This document shows, piece after piece, positions 50,001 through 62,593 of a stretch of DNA of 64,000 nt. Every line of letters starts with the position of its first letter. Position 1 is the stretch's first letter. The DNA comes from Alentia gelatinosa (taxonomy: Eukaryota; Annelida; Polychaeta; Phyllodocida; Polynoidae): contig OX465580.1 of assembly GCA_950022655.1 (NCBI GenBank), forward strand, positions 128,062,099-128,126,098, in the 5' to 3' direction. The position numbers and the translations under genes are program-made. Under the pieces are notes generated by a model. That model searched no databases, was not told the origin of the DNA, and worked only from the letters and a program-made list of their open reading frames with translations.

Positions 50001-53000
50001 AATATTACATTTCAACAATGCAGTGGAAGATCTTCCAATGCGGCAGAACTGGTCGAGAAAAAGAAGCATTTATAAATAGGGCGATAATCGCTTTTTAAGT
50101 GAGGACACAGATTTTAGTAGCTGAATATCAGCAGCCCGATCATTCCACAGTTTTTTTTCCACGATTATAAGTTGACTTAGGAATCACAGTTCCACGAGTT
50201 GCTTCAGGCAGGGAATTAATCTTGGATCCCGAGCATGTACGCCTTTCTCGTTTATCCGGTCAACATTGTGCCTTTTTCTATACAACATGATGAGTAGCTA
50301 TCATTTTTCTTCGCTTCCAAAGTGGTTCAATTCGGCAGTCAATCAGTAGCTGATTGTTCATGATATCATTATCAGAAACTCCATTTTCCCCCCAATAGAT
50401 ATGCTTAAAATCAGAATTCGCTGAGGTCACGACGTCTTGGGCAAACCTCAAACAAATACTATAGAGTTGGTAATTATAGTTCCAGGGTCTGTGTGTGATT
50501 GATGTAATATTGTTCTATTATCATATTCCAGACTGCCAACGTAGCTGTCGTGCGACGTCCCGACAGAAAAGATCTGCTCGCCTATCTAAATGGAGAAACT
50601 AATACTTCCACAAATATTGACAAAAGTGCGCCGCTGGAAATATCTTTACAACGTCCAACACAACGTAAGGAGTTATCTTTTATGTATTTTGAAAATTTGT
50701 CCATACACTTAGATTAGTTATATTAGGGATTGAATTTTCGCTTTTCTTTAAGAATGAAATATCCATTTAAAAAACATGTATATATTACTTCTTATCAATT
50801 TCATTTCATTGGCATGTTAGGATGTCGTAGTATATTAATTTCAGTGAAATACTCTATCTCTCTGAAATGCTTTATCTCGATTGAATTATTCATAAAAACT
50901 TACTTTGTATTTTCAGTGAAAAGGGGCTTAGAAGAAAGTACAACAGATCACGAAAAAAAGAAACCTCGTCTCGAAGTAAGTTGAGTTACTTATTTGCAAG
51001 ATATTCTGTTCGTATTTAAGACACTTCTGGGATAACATCGCTTTTACTATTATTTTTAGAAATAGCCACACTTATTTAAGATAAAATGAATGCAAAATAT
51101 TTGTGAAAATAAAGCAAGAGTGTTATCTACATTGAACAGAATATTTTTCACTCTATTGTGTGTGTTGCGATATGGTACAACATAGTATCGAGAAATAATT
51201 AGACTTTCACTAAAAAAAATTTCCCCAAGAACCAGGTACCTCTTGCGTCAACGAAAAAATCCAAACGATTTCACCAAGAAGAATAGAACTTTAGAGGGGA
51301 AAGGTCGGGGGAGCGATTATGCACATATGGTAAGAAACTTCCTCATGGTAGTATTATTGGTGTATTATAGGTTACGGGGAATGTTTAGCCTCGACTCGCA
51401 TACATCATGTTGAATCTTTTTTGCAGGCGGCACAAGTACAGAGAGACAAAGAGCGGTTAGCTGCCAAGCTCGATGGACCTCGCGAGTCTTCTGTCATCCC
51501 CTCACAGATCATGTAAGCTTCATGTTTTTCTCGTGATACTTACTCAACATTTATCATATTAACAGTATATGCTAGAGAGCAATAACTAATTTGAATTTCT
51601 AACACTTGATATTGATGTGCTATAACTGCTACTGATTGATAAGGTGTTAGTTACCTAGTTAATTAAATACAGATTTTGATTACTATGACGTGGCAATAAC
51701 ACCTCTAGGGCAATCTGATGCCGTTTACCCTTTAATGACGCATGATGCCTGGAAGCATCCGCGCCTTGAGGCATCATTGTTGAAGCAATATCATGAAATC
51801 TTCATAAATGTACATATGACATTATACTTGGATTTTTTTTAAAAACCGTGATTACAAACATTTATTTGAGTTCTAACGATTATGTGCCCGTCCTCTAACG
51901 GTACAAACTGCCACCAGCACGTTAAACCCAAATAAACAGATGTTAAACTACCCAAATAAACAAACAAGCACCCGTCCTTACGGCAGTAGCTCGGCCACAG
52001 GAACCCATCCTTAAATGGTTTAAAAAGAAAAATTAAAAACAAATTTTACCCAACTTGGCTCTAAATGCTACACTATGCCACCTACACAGGGCCTCTTCAC
52101 TATCAGAGGCCATCCCGCTGGACAAGATCGCTGCCATGAAAGCCAAGCGTCTTGCCAAGAAGCGTGTGACGATCAAAGTGGACGACGAGCTCATGTTGGA
52201 GCAGCGCAGCTTCATCGACGCCGAGGTGGACGTGACGCGGGACATCGTGAGCCGGGAGCGGCAGTGGAGAACGAGGACCACCATCCTGCAGAGCGGCGGA
52301 AAGGTACTGTCACTATCAAAGAAACTAATTTATCTCACCCCAGATATTTTTTCTCCATAGACTTAACATTGGGAACTCGTATCTAATGCCCATTAGATAT
52401 ATAGGACAAATATCTAATGGGAGATAATGTCACAAATGTTAGCCCATTAGTCAATATTAAGGGTGAGATAAATTCAGAAACCCATTCAAGTTTAGGGTCA
52501 GAGCTCGATCCCATCTCATTTGAATCACATAGCAATTCATGCGGCTTCGCCTTGTGAATTACTATGTGATTCAAACTCGATGGGATACGAGCTCAGACCC
52601 TAAACTTTCATGGGTTTCCTCTATAGAGTGTTTCTATGTCTAACGGGGCAGTAGAACTGCACCAATCCACTGTACGACCACGAATAGAGAGAAACAGGTC
52701 AAGACTAATGAGTGTTTGGTCTGTTTCCCTCTACGCCATCAGGTTTGAAGCGCTCAGGGATATTTATCTCATCCCTGGTATTTTTTCTCCATAGACTTGA
52801 TATTGGGAACGCGTATCTAACGCCCATTAGATATTTAGGAACAAGATTCAATGGGGGATTATGTCACAAATGTTAGCCCATGAGTCAATGTTAAGGGTGA
52901 GATAAATTCAGAAACCCATTCAAGTATTGTGTCAGAGCTCGATCCCATCTTGTTTGTATCACGTAGTAATTCAAACTCAATGGGGATTCAAGCTCAGACC

Positions 53001-56000
53001 CTAAACTCTCATAGGTTTCCTCTATAGAACGAGGTGATGGCCACGTGAATATTCTGAAACGCTTCAAACGAGATGGCTATCGGGGACACTGGTGAAAGAC
53101 GAATATGTTTTTGATTTTATCTTAGCCTGGATATATTTATCTGTTTATCACCCATTGAGTATGAGTTACCGTATGCCTGTTAAGTACGAGTTCCTAATGT
53201 TAAACGTAATATTATTAAGAATACGAGGCACATACACTTCTTAACACAGCCGATGCTATAAAGAAAATAGTGATGCTTAAAAAAAAAAGATTAAAAAAAA
53301 AGTAAACCTATGGGGATTTATACCAGGCTAAGATAAATGAGGCTACTTCATTATCCAGCTATTACTGAATAGATTATGAAGACGTGGCAATAACACCACT
53401 ATGGCAAGCCGATGCTACCTTCAACAAAAACTTGAAAAAAAGACCTGATGAAGGATTGACAAATAATCCGAAACGTTGTATTTCTAACCGCAAATAAACA
53501 ACACCTGTTATACCTATTTTATTTCTTTGTCTCTGGTTGTGCCTTCTCCTTAACACAAACTATTGAGAAAACAAAGTTGATTTCTAAATAGACAATAATC
53601 GATGGATTATTGCAAAACTGTTGTGTCATTCTGACAGCGAATTGAACAAGTATTTTATCGGAATATGTATTTCTGTTTTCTACAGAACTTTGCCAAAAAC
53701 ATATTTGGCATCCTGCAGTCTCTGAAGGCTCGTGAAGAAGGGAATTCGCGATCCTCTAACGTTCCCACCAGCACTCCGTCAGTGGTAAGTAACTGAAGAG
53801 ATTAAACTACTCAAAACATACCCAACAATAATCTGTCAGCTTCATGTTAGCAGACGCATTAAAGTAATTTAAAGGAAGGTACGTCGTTACATAGTATTTC
53901 AGTTTTTATGAAGTGTAAATAAAAAAAACAAGTATGACGTGGCGACGTCCTACTCCCTCAGCGATGCTACCTTGAATGACAGTTATTAGAACTGCCCCTA
54001 ACCACCGTAACCATGGTGCACACTTGGTCGTGACATCACTCTGTCAACAACCGTATCCCCAATGTATCTATAGTGATCTATAGGTACAGACAGCTGCTGC
54101 TGTGGGTTTTATTATAACAAATGTTTGTTGTTAGTCCTAAAGCAAATACTTTTAGGGAAATGGGGTCAAGGTTTTGCCGTGCTCGGCTCATCAGGCATCT
54201 TGTTCAGCTTATGAGGGTTGTTTCAAGGCGTGGGACCAAGAGGTCCCTGCTTTTTGGTGTCATGTCCAAGTGATAATTGATGTATTTATTTGGTATAATA
54301 AAGCTACACCTGTGTTTGGATCATGAACATAATGTGCAGAGGTTACAAATTCCCCAAGCGGGGAATCGATCACCAAGTGCCCCCATGTTTTGGGTATATT
54401 GATCACCCGTATACATTAAAAAAAAAAAAAAATGTTACCTATAGCAGAGATGCCAGTTTTTCAATTTTCGAAGTAAATTCTTGTTTTGATTTCCAGTTTA
54501 TAAAACTCCCTTTTCTTGTGTAAAACAAAGTTAGTATAAATTGTGCCTTATTCACATCATTGAACAGTGGTTCAAACTTCCACACACACCTGCCTCATTC
54601 CTTCGCCAGTTCCGATGTGTTTCCCATGTTTTTTCAGTTTCTCTGAGGTAGAAAATTCCACATGTTTTCACTTTTGATTATGACCACAAACGACATCCCT
54701 GTGATGGTAACCATGGGATTTGTATGCATTTTTTTCTAGGTGCAAACGCGGCCTCAGGCTCCAGTCGTGTACAATCGTTACGGACAGGAACGTTTCGTAG
54801 GAAAAGAAGGTAAGACGTCTGAAAATTTCAAATTCGTTTAACAATTTTCTGTTCGAGGCTATTGAATAATCGGTTTAGAAATTATTTTTTTTTAGATAGA
54901 TAATCTTTTATCTAGATTCATAAGGTTACTGATCCTACTTGCATCCTCAACTGTTATCATCTAAACTTCGTGGTCTGTTCAGGGAATGGCGATAAAACAT
55001 TCCCCTGTATCTTTTCCTTTCCTTCTTCTTTCTGTACATCACTTTTTAGGTTCCTTATCGGAAAGATTTTTTCAAGGCATATTTAGTATAGGCATGGTTG
55101 CATGGAATGCTGAAATATTAATATTTAGTTTAAGAAAAATGTTAATATCAATATTTAGTTCAAGAAAAAAAACCCAGCTTAATGCCTGCTTTTCGATCAT
55201 TTCTAATTCAATAAGTTGTTAAAAATACTTGCTTGGAGTTGTGGTGTTTTTATACACTTACTTGTATTAAGAAAAAAAGAACATTGAAGAACTAATCACT
55301 CTTCTCTGGATATGAAAGTGAATCGCCACTTATGACTATAAGAGTAGTCATTGTCAATCCTGAATTGTTTACTTAACACACTTGGTTTTGTTTACAGAGA
55401 CGGAAGGTTTTAAGATCGACACAACGGGCACATATCACGGTATGACGCTCAAGTCGGTGACGGAGGGAGTGACAGCCCGTAAACCGGAACCACAGCGACC
55501 GCCGCCACAGCAGCAAGCTCCGGTCGCCAGACCCATCTCACAGGCCCGCCCGCCCGCCAACGCCAAGCGAGGTGCGTTCCATACAGTGTATAATAGAACC
55601 CCGCCTAACGGACAACCCGCGTTAACGACACCCCGCGTTAACGGACACCCCGCGTTAACGGACACCTTTGCTCGGAACGGTTCCCTCTGTTGGATGTTTA
55701 TTTAACCCCGTGTAAGCGGGCACCCCGTGTAAGCGGGCACCCCGTGTAAGCGGGCACCCCGTGTAAGCGGACATCCGTGTAAGCGGACACCCGTGTAAGC
55801 GGACACTTTGGCCCGGAACGGAGGGTGCCCGCTTACGCGGGGTTCTACTGTATAATGATTTAGATATCTGTGGCTTATATATGCATATGTATTTGTTTTC
55901 TTGAATATGCACTTTGTTTGTCGTTATCGCATACATCGTTCATTTTTGGACTAGTGCAAGGCAGGGCTTCCAGCGGACGATTGTCCTTAATCCCATTATC

Positions 56001-59000
56001 TGAATTAAAAGAAACAAAAAACATACATTGACTGCCCAGCAGTTCTGACTGCAGGGCGTTAAAAATAAAATGTCCATTTTTCTTTTTATTGATCTCTGGT
56101 ACAGGAGGAGCTGATGAGCTAGTTCTAGGATGAAAATACGCGAAGGCGTACGAGGCAAATTTTTATAAAGGTCTAGTTCTAGGATATGTCTAGAAAACAG
56201 ACCTAGACTGGCTCTAGTCCCTGCATCCTATGGCTACCCTAATCGCTGGGATACAGGGACTGGTACAATCGGTAATGGTGTTAGATTTCTGGTGCTGTAT
56301 AGCGCCAGTATTTCCAAAACTCTCCATCAGGAGTAGGCTAAACTTATTGCTATGACAACACAGACAGCACAGAACTGGAGGAGGGGGGGGGGGGAGGGGT
56401 AGGAGGAAGTATAGGGTTACAGGGAGTGGCTTGGGGCCATAAACAGGAGATTCTGTTTATAGTGGACAAGTCTTTGATTCATGGGCCAGTCAGAGAAGGA
56501 TACATACTTTAATGAAATCTATTCTGATTGTGATTAATCATTTAATGAATGTTCATAATCAAAGACTTGAGCAAGTCTATAACAGGCCCAGCTTCAAATT
56601 GATTTTTAGTGAAATACCCCTGATGTTAAATATCGAACATCCTTCATCAACCTCACCGTCACCACTCCTCACCACATACAACCCCGAGAATGGTCTTACC
56701 AGCTGATCTACGGTTTTCTAGTGAACTGCTGCTGAATGTATATGTTAATGTGTTGCCTTTTTTGTCATTGCTGTAGGATCTCGAACACCTATCATCATCA
56801 TCCCTGGTGCCCCGACGTCTATTATCACCATGTACAATGCCAAGGACATTCTCCAGGACATGAAGTAAGAATAGAAATGTGTTTCAAAACTCTTTCATAT
56901 CAAATGACGGGTGGGGAGTTAGCTCAGTGGTTCGGGCACTGGACTTGTAATCCCAAGGCCGCGGGTTCGAGTCAAACTGCAGCCACTCTTCTCCTTCATA
57001 CCCAGCAGTGATAGATTTACTGCTATATCAAAGGCCTATCCTTCTTGTGCCATGTATATGTAGCGTGGGAAATAAAATCACTCTCACTTCAGTAAATGTT
57101 TAGGGGTTAGATTGTACCTAAATTCATTTCATAGATTCGATCACCACCCTTGTGGTGTAAAAGAATCTAGAGAAAGTCTGTTAAGAACCTGTAATGGTTA
57201 ACTGGATTTTAAATCAAACCAACCAACCAACATACGAAATGAAGGGCAGACTGTGACATAGTGAGGTAAACGACAAAACCACCTGCTTTTTTCAAGTCTT
57301 TTCTACGTCACTGTGATGTAACCCCGTCAATAAGGGAAATACGATAAGATAGGATGTGGCATGTGTGCTTTCTGTGCAGCTACATGAATGCGTTGTCAGC
57401 TGTCTGACAGCGACGTCAGCACACATGGTTTTCGAACAGTTACCAAGAGGGTTGATGTGTTTCCTGGTGAATTGCGTAGTGAGCAATTGTTTGAATCGTA
57501 GTATACGGAAACGGGGTTACTGTGGCTGTACATGATAAATACGCGGTAAAATTGACAATAAAACAAACCGAAGGCAAAGGTTTGTTTTATCGTCAATTTT
57601 ACCAAGTATTTAACATGTACAGACACAGTAGACCTGTTTTCGTAGTATTATATACCTTAAAATATCCTATTTTCAACTTTGCTTCTGGGCGGGTTTTTTT
57701 TATTTCGGCACCGTACATGCCCCGTATGCCACATATATACCCGTATGTAACCTAGGTGTCGTACGGAGATAAATACGACATGGGTAGGAGCGGGCAGTAT
57801 GTGTAGGATATATACTGCCACAGGTATATAATAATAGGCATTATGTCACTGCCAGGGTACAACTAGTTGTCATTGGGAAGGGCCCAAACAACAACCCCCA
57901 AAAAAAGAAAAGAAAAAATCAATAAGGGAAATACATTTCAAAACAGATAAATATAATAGTAATTCTTACTCGCGCTAGGGACTACTTTCTTCGTAGTTCC
58001 CTGATACCCTAGGACACTCAGAAGTGTCCCTAGGCTTCGCAAGAACCTTAATTCTCCCTCATACTTAACCAAGGTAAGTAATCGGATAATTACCTATTCA
58101 GTTTCTTGAGTATGTGGATAAAGACTTCCTGATACAACCACTGCGTTGAAAAATGAAATCACAATTCATAATCGATGGGCATGAGTTCCAAACATACATT
58201 ACTTTTCAGTAATACGAAACATAAATGTTCACAGGTACGTCAGTGCAGAGACCAAGAAGGCTGCTGGAGTGAAGCGAGACAACGAAGTTCTACTTCAACG
58301 CCAGAAGGGCAGCGTGACCGTACCCTACCGTGTCATTGACAACGTGACTAAACTATCCCGCGATGACTGGTAGGTATCATACCCCGTATACACCCTCCAT
58401 GTGACGACTTACCCATTAATATATACCCATGATATATATACATGTACTGTAAATATATAACGTTTCGCCATATAGCGTAAAGATTCTGTGTTGAACAGTG
58501 TTCCGAACGGCAAAATACGAAACACAGTTCCGTATTCGTCGACTAAAATATTAGTTATTCAGCCAAATTAAGGTTTGTTTTTAGAATTAATTTCGGGCAT
58601 ATGATAAATATAGTACGACCTACTATGCTTGTAAAAGCTACAAAGCTCTATGATAATTTATGGTTCATACAGAACTCTGCGTAAATATCTCGTTCCGTAA
58701 AAACCTTAAATTATCATCTCGTTTTTTTACCTTTTACAGCGTGGACATGTCGTTCTATATAAATATGTCCCGCATACCTATAAGATAGATAATACAATTT
58801 TTTTTTAAATTTAAATACTTTACTCAATTTCATTAGGTACAGAAAACAGTTCTTACGAATTGTATTGCAAAATGTTTGTCAAAGTAAGATATAAAAATCT
58901 CTGTTGTATCGCGATTTCCTCAGTAAGATTTCATTAATAGGTATCGCCTTATGAAAGTTAAGATAAAATGATGTAATCATCCTTTGTGTGTTAAGGTATC

Positions 59001-60624
59001 CATTATCAAAACAAAAAAGGAATACAGACCCGATGGTTACTCCTATCATCCTATGAGCTATGTCGATGAGAACATACTATGTGTACGATGCTTACTTGCA
59101 GGGATCGTGTGGTAGCAGTGTTCGTCCAGGGACCAGCATGGCAGTTCAAGAACTGGCCGTGGGGTGGTAACCCAGTCGACATATTCTCCAGAGGTCAGTG
59201 TTTGTTTTGCGCAAAATTCTCCTTGTTTAACCTAATTTTATCCTGACTTAACGTTTGTACAGCTGATGATAGTAGCCATCGTCTTGGGATGCCAGATTTC
59301 AATGTTTCCATTGAAATTCATGTTTTTATTTTTTTCAATGATTCCTCGTTTGATATTGATAAACCAAACGCTAGAATACCCAATTTAACCATAGACCATG
59401 ATCCCCCACTGACCCATACAAAAACTTTCCCTTGATTCCCCAATGTAATGCATGTGTAAACCCTGTATTGTAGTTAAAATATTTCTTTTTTTCTGACCCC
59501 AAGTGGCAACCCTGCGCTAGCCAAATCAGAATAATTTCCAGAGCAGGTGCTATCATACAGGAAATCAATCCAGCGTGAGAAGCACTGGTATCCGTCATTT
59601 GAATGAAGTTGATAACGCCTTACTCAGGAGAAAATGCATCAAAAAGCACAGAAATTAAATTATTTCTGAGCCCCTTGTTTTCTGTGGAGCACATACTCAA
59701 CAAAGCTGAATAACTATGTAAATCCCAACTCCATTTCTTTTAGCTTCACACATTTTAGAAAGTATCACTTTTAATTGAGATCACGCAACGTGAAGTATTG
59801 TTTGTCATAGGAACCCTGTGATTTTGTTTTTAAGTTCGGGCGTTTCACTTAAAATGGACCCAGCTGCCATTGGACAACAACATCAAAAAGTGGTCCGTTC
59901 ACATCCTCTCACTGGACCAAAACAGACGCCATCTTGACCGAGCCAAGTTACAAGAGTTCTGGGAGTCGCTCGACAAGTGAGTATCTCTTTTTTTTAAATT
60001 GTTTTTGAAGAAACGTTTCCTTTCTTTTTGGAACGTTAGTCTTATGTTATACAAAATACCCATTGTAAATGTGTGGGGAGTCAGTAAATCACAACCCATT
60101 GTTAAAAAAAGACTGATGAATACAACAACCATGGTATATGGATACATCACCGTGGTATACGGTCTCAAAGCCATGGTATACGGGAAATAGTCCCTTTTTG
60201 CTATAGATCTGAAAATATAATGTCCCTAGTGATATACCCTTTACTATGGCAATTTATTGGAGTAGATGGATGCTAAATACAACTTCTGATACCATGTTTA
60301 TGTGGTGTGGGAAGTGTAAGAATTCTCACCTCGGTAAATGTGTAGGGGTGAGATTTCTACCTACATTTATCTCAATAGACTCGGTCAAACCCAAAGTAAG
60401 TCTAATTGAACAAATTGATTGTTAAACTACCCAAACAAACAAACAAACTCGACCTTGACATCGTAATACACTCGCTGGAGCTTTGGTATTACTATGTCTC
60501 AACCTTTCGTGATTTACGGCCACCCGTCCACAAAACCATCGATTATTGTGTATGTGTAACTCATTATTTGCCTTGTTTCTCTTTCAGACACATTGTGAAA
60601 AACAAGGCTCACTTACGTTATTAA
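47073..60624 (+). CDS. CDC73: CDC73/parafibromin, PAF1 transcription elongation complex subunit
   Basis: Fourteen exons join in phase to 521 aa (human 531): 47073-47203, 49169-49274, 50532-50664, 50917-50975, 51427-51512, 52090-52303, 53686-53784, 54740-54809, 55398-55571, 56777-56864, 58235-58369, 59102-59193, 59835-59976, 60588-60624. CDC73 is a nuclear PAF1-complex scaffold that couples Pol II elongation to histone modification and 3' end formation. Start [18 protein letters not shown] is the conserved N-terminus. Also seen: [16 protein letters not shown], a basic nuclear-localisation-like KKKPRLE (137-143), KQRSF-type [19 protein letters not shown] and [19 protein letters not shown]. The C-terminal Ras-like (GTPase-fold) domain runs from about 358 ([11 protein letters not shown]) through [17 protein letters not shown] to KNKAHLRY. 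All expected segments are present, so the gene looks functional. Confidence 0.97.
48462..48725 (+). mobile_element. hAT-like MITE
   Basis: CAGAGATGTCAGTTTTCCAT at left, CCCCAACTGACATCTC at right; near-perfect inverted termini. In CDC73 intron 1. Confidence 0.75.
49305..49618 (+). mobile_element. tRNA-derived SINE (tail type 1) with perfect 10-bp TSD
   Basis: Flanked by TTTTCAACTG at 49295-49304 and 49619-49628. Head TAGTTCAGTGGTTAGAGCAC and GGGTTCGAGTCCC, shared body, tail GACTGGACGTAAAATCAA. Inserted 30 bp after the donor of CDC73 exon 2. Confidence 0.95.
52329..52617 (+). mobile_element. Modular hairpin element, best-preserved copy
   Basis: Module: TTTATCTCACCCC (52329-52341) to GGGTGAGATAAA (52461-52472), enclosing CATAGACTTAACATTGGGAA and the sub-palindrome ATCTAATGCCCATTAGAT. 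Palindrome 52478-52617: AAACCCATTCAAGTTTAGGG facing CCCTAAACTTTCATGGGTTT, arms GAGCTCGATCCCATC / GATGGGATACGAGCTC, tip ATTCATGCGGCTTCGCCTTG. In CDC73 intron 6. Confidence 0.75.
52763..53028 (+). mobile_element. Modular hairpin element, tip deleted
   Basis: Second copy 145 bp after the previous, same subfamily and orientation; the tip and part of the inner arms are missing (CACGTAGTAATTCAAACTCA). Confidence 0.65.
53108..53342. mobile_element. Module-only relative of the hairpin elements
   Basis: ATTTTATCTTAGCCTGG at left and CCAGGCTAAGATAAA at right enclose GAGTTCCTAATGTTAAAC; no palindrome partner. Confidence 0.5.
53434..53482 (+). ncRNA. Candidate hammerhead-like motif (copy 2)
   Basis: CTGATGA (53445-53451), extra A, stem GGATT (53453-53457), loop GACAAAT, stem AATCC (53465-53469), GAAA (53470-53473), CGTT. 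Perfect CUGAUGA and GAAA boxes; the cleavage triplet would be GUU. Flanks AAAGAC and GTATTT pair at 5 of 6 positions as a possible stem I. The dispersed repeat GACGTGGCAATAACACC lies 70 bp upstream. In CDC73 intron 6. Confidence 0.4.
54445..54701 (+). mobile_element. hAT-like MITE
   Basis: CAGAGATGCCAGTTTTTCAA at left, AACGACATCCCTG at right; preceded by an A run (54418-54432). Confidence 0.65.
55590..55850. mobile_element. pogo/Tigger-like MITE with internal tandem units
   Basis: Left AATAGAACCCCGCCTAACGG, right CGCGGGGTTCTACTG followed by TA. Interior has tandem CGTGTAAGCGGGCACCC units (at least four). Starts about 20 bp after the donor of CDC73 exon 9. Confidence 0.75.
56905..57232 (+). 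mobile_element. tRNA-derived SINE (tail type 1)
   Basis: Head GGGGAGTTAGCTCAGTGG, B-box-like GCGGGTTCGAGTC, body and tail GTTAACTGGATTTTAAATC. Imperfect flanking repeats CATATCAAATGA / CATACGAAATGA. In CDC73 intron 10. Confidence 0.85.
57490..57660. repeat. Long palindrome in a CDC73 intron
   Basis: TACGGAAACGGG...ACTGTGGCTGTACATG faces CATGTACAGACACAGT...GTTTTCGTA, with inner arms GGTAAAATTGACAATAAAAC / GTTTTATCGTCAATTTTACC. Tip AAACCGAAGGCAAAGG. Confidence 0.8.
60055..60235 (-). mobile_element. Module-only relative of 35565-35958
   Basis: Shares, in reverse complement of that copy, 'acccattgtaaatgtgtgggg', CCATGGTATAC repeats and AGTCCCTTTTTGCTATAGA. Confidence 0.55.
60290..60447 (+). mobile_element. 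SINE 3' half (tail type 2)
   Basis: ATACCATGTTTATGTGGTGT, GGTGAGATTTCTACCTAC and tail AAGTCTAATTGAACAAATTG then GTTAAACTACCCAAAC. Head missing. In the last CDC73 intron. Confidence 0.75.
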
Positions 60625-61792
60625 ATTCTACACTGTGAGTGGATGTAAGAGAAAACGAGGTTGCCGCAGCATTTGAGACCTGACGTCACACGTACACACA
60701 GCAGTCGTGGACCCGGATGTATGACGTCATATGACCCACATAATTACAGACGCTATGAGTGAACGCCAGCGCGTGACGTCATATGATCCAGGGGTGTGAC
60801 GTCACACACGGTTACACATAAATCTGGATGTGTTATTTTTTCACCTGTGACATCCTGCATAGACACCACACACGAATAGAGTGATGTCAAATAAGACCAG
60901 GTAGAGGGTCATCCGTTCTTTTCTGGGTGGTTGTGACCAGCCCCTCCTCCACGTATACCTGGTGTCTGTCATGTAAATAGACTAAGCCCACAGCGTGCCG
61001 GGGAACAGTGAATGCACACAGAAGACGCTGACTCACCGGCCCAAGCCGCCATCTTGTCATTGTTAGCAGCACAAACAGTGGGCGTCTTTTTCATAGTCCG
61101 CCATCTATGTGCTCTCTATGTGTGCATACATTTCAAGATGGACAAGAACCTTTCTCAGCATGTCACTTTTTTCCAATTTTTTTTTTTCCGATATTATATT
61201 TTGTACGAATTACAAGTCTGATGCAAATCAGATTGCAACATTTATAAGACGTGGCTCCGAGTATTTGATATTTATTAGATTTGGAGAATGTGATCGCCGA
61301 GTAACACTACGGTCCCATTTGTGGTCTTCTTTAAATGCATACTGCTTGTCCTTCCTTCTCATAGAGCATCTTACTGAAACCGGTATTGTCCAGTGGCACA
61401 GAAAACCTGTACATAGCATTTGTTTAGTTCCCAAGTTCATGAAACAACTGAATTTATTTTATGTATTTGTCAGCTTCATGGTAGAATTGTGTGGCACCAA
61501 AAACTAATGTGTTTTTTTTTTTTTGCAAGGCGTAAGGAGATGCCGACTTGTTTAGTAAATAAAAAAATGTTAGAGACACATTGGTCAAAGTGATACTATT
61601 CTAAAAACATATTAGCTGACTTGTACTGTGTACAAGAGAAATATTGTATTTCAATTTGTATGAGGCATAGAGCTGTCATTGAAAAGGTGCATAGAAAAAA
61701 CACATTTCTGAATAGTGATTCACCAAGAAAGCGATGAACAAATGAGTTTGGCAAGATAAAGTGGCTGTGAATGGAGAGCATATGTGAATAAA
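60625..61792 (+). other. CDC73: Probable CDC73 3'UTR
   Basis: No gene in this stretch. Candidate poly(A) signals AATAAA at about 61558 and at 61787-61792. Length is an inference. Confidence 0.4.
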
Positions 61793-62195
61793 ATATTGAA
61801 ATGTAACAGTCCTGCGGGAATTCTTATTGTATTTACTTTATTAAGGTGTCAACATTCAGGCACCCTTATTGTGTGGGACTTCCAATGGCTCCTTAGTTTG
61901 TGTATTGGTTTAAAGTGACTAGACTTTAGCATTGTGACAGATGGTGAATTGAAAATGGTTATTGTTTATATAAAAATGGTTGTCAATGAAGAAGAAATTA
62001 TGCCTTGTGTGCACAATTATTCTGAGAAAAAAAAACTCGGCTGAGGCAGCTGTGAGGGCCTCGGACCCTGACGTATTTACCCGTTTGTAAATAGTGTAAA
62101 ATATTTAGCTGAACAGTAACCAGGATTCAGATGCTAGTGATCGCTGTAGTTCCCAATCTACGAGTCCTGATATTGAACACCTACACAAGAATTAA

Positions 62196-62593
62196 CCCTT
62201 TAAGGACGGCTGCCTGGGGCACAGCTACTCCCATAAGGACGGGTGCTGGTGGCAGTCTGTCTGGCTGGAGGACGCCCACATTATGGTTAAAACTGATATC
62301 CATGGTTGTAATCATGCAATATGATACATAATCACAAATATTTTATTTCTTTTTAATAGAAATACTAAATACGATGTGCTATCTACATTTTCTGAAGATT
62401 TCATGAATATTGCTCTATTATTTCATTGTTAAAACATTTTTGTTAATATCTGGACAATGATGCCTCAAGGCATCATGCGTCTTTAGTGCGGTGATGCCTC
62501 CAGGCATCATGAGTCTTTTAGTGTGGTGATGCCTCCAGGCATCATGCGTCTTTAGTGTGGTGATACCTCCAGGCATCATGCGTCCTTAAAGGG
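62196..62593. mobile_element. piggyBac-type MITE, perfect TIR and TTAA
   Basis: TIR CCCTTTAAGGACG (62196-62208) and its exact complement CGTCCTTAAAGGG (62581-62593), flanked by TTAA at 62192-62195 and 62594-62597. Interior right part has four near-identical units with the palindrome GATGCCTCCAGGCATC and GCGTCTTTAGTG. No ORF. Confidence 0.93.
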
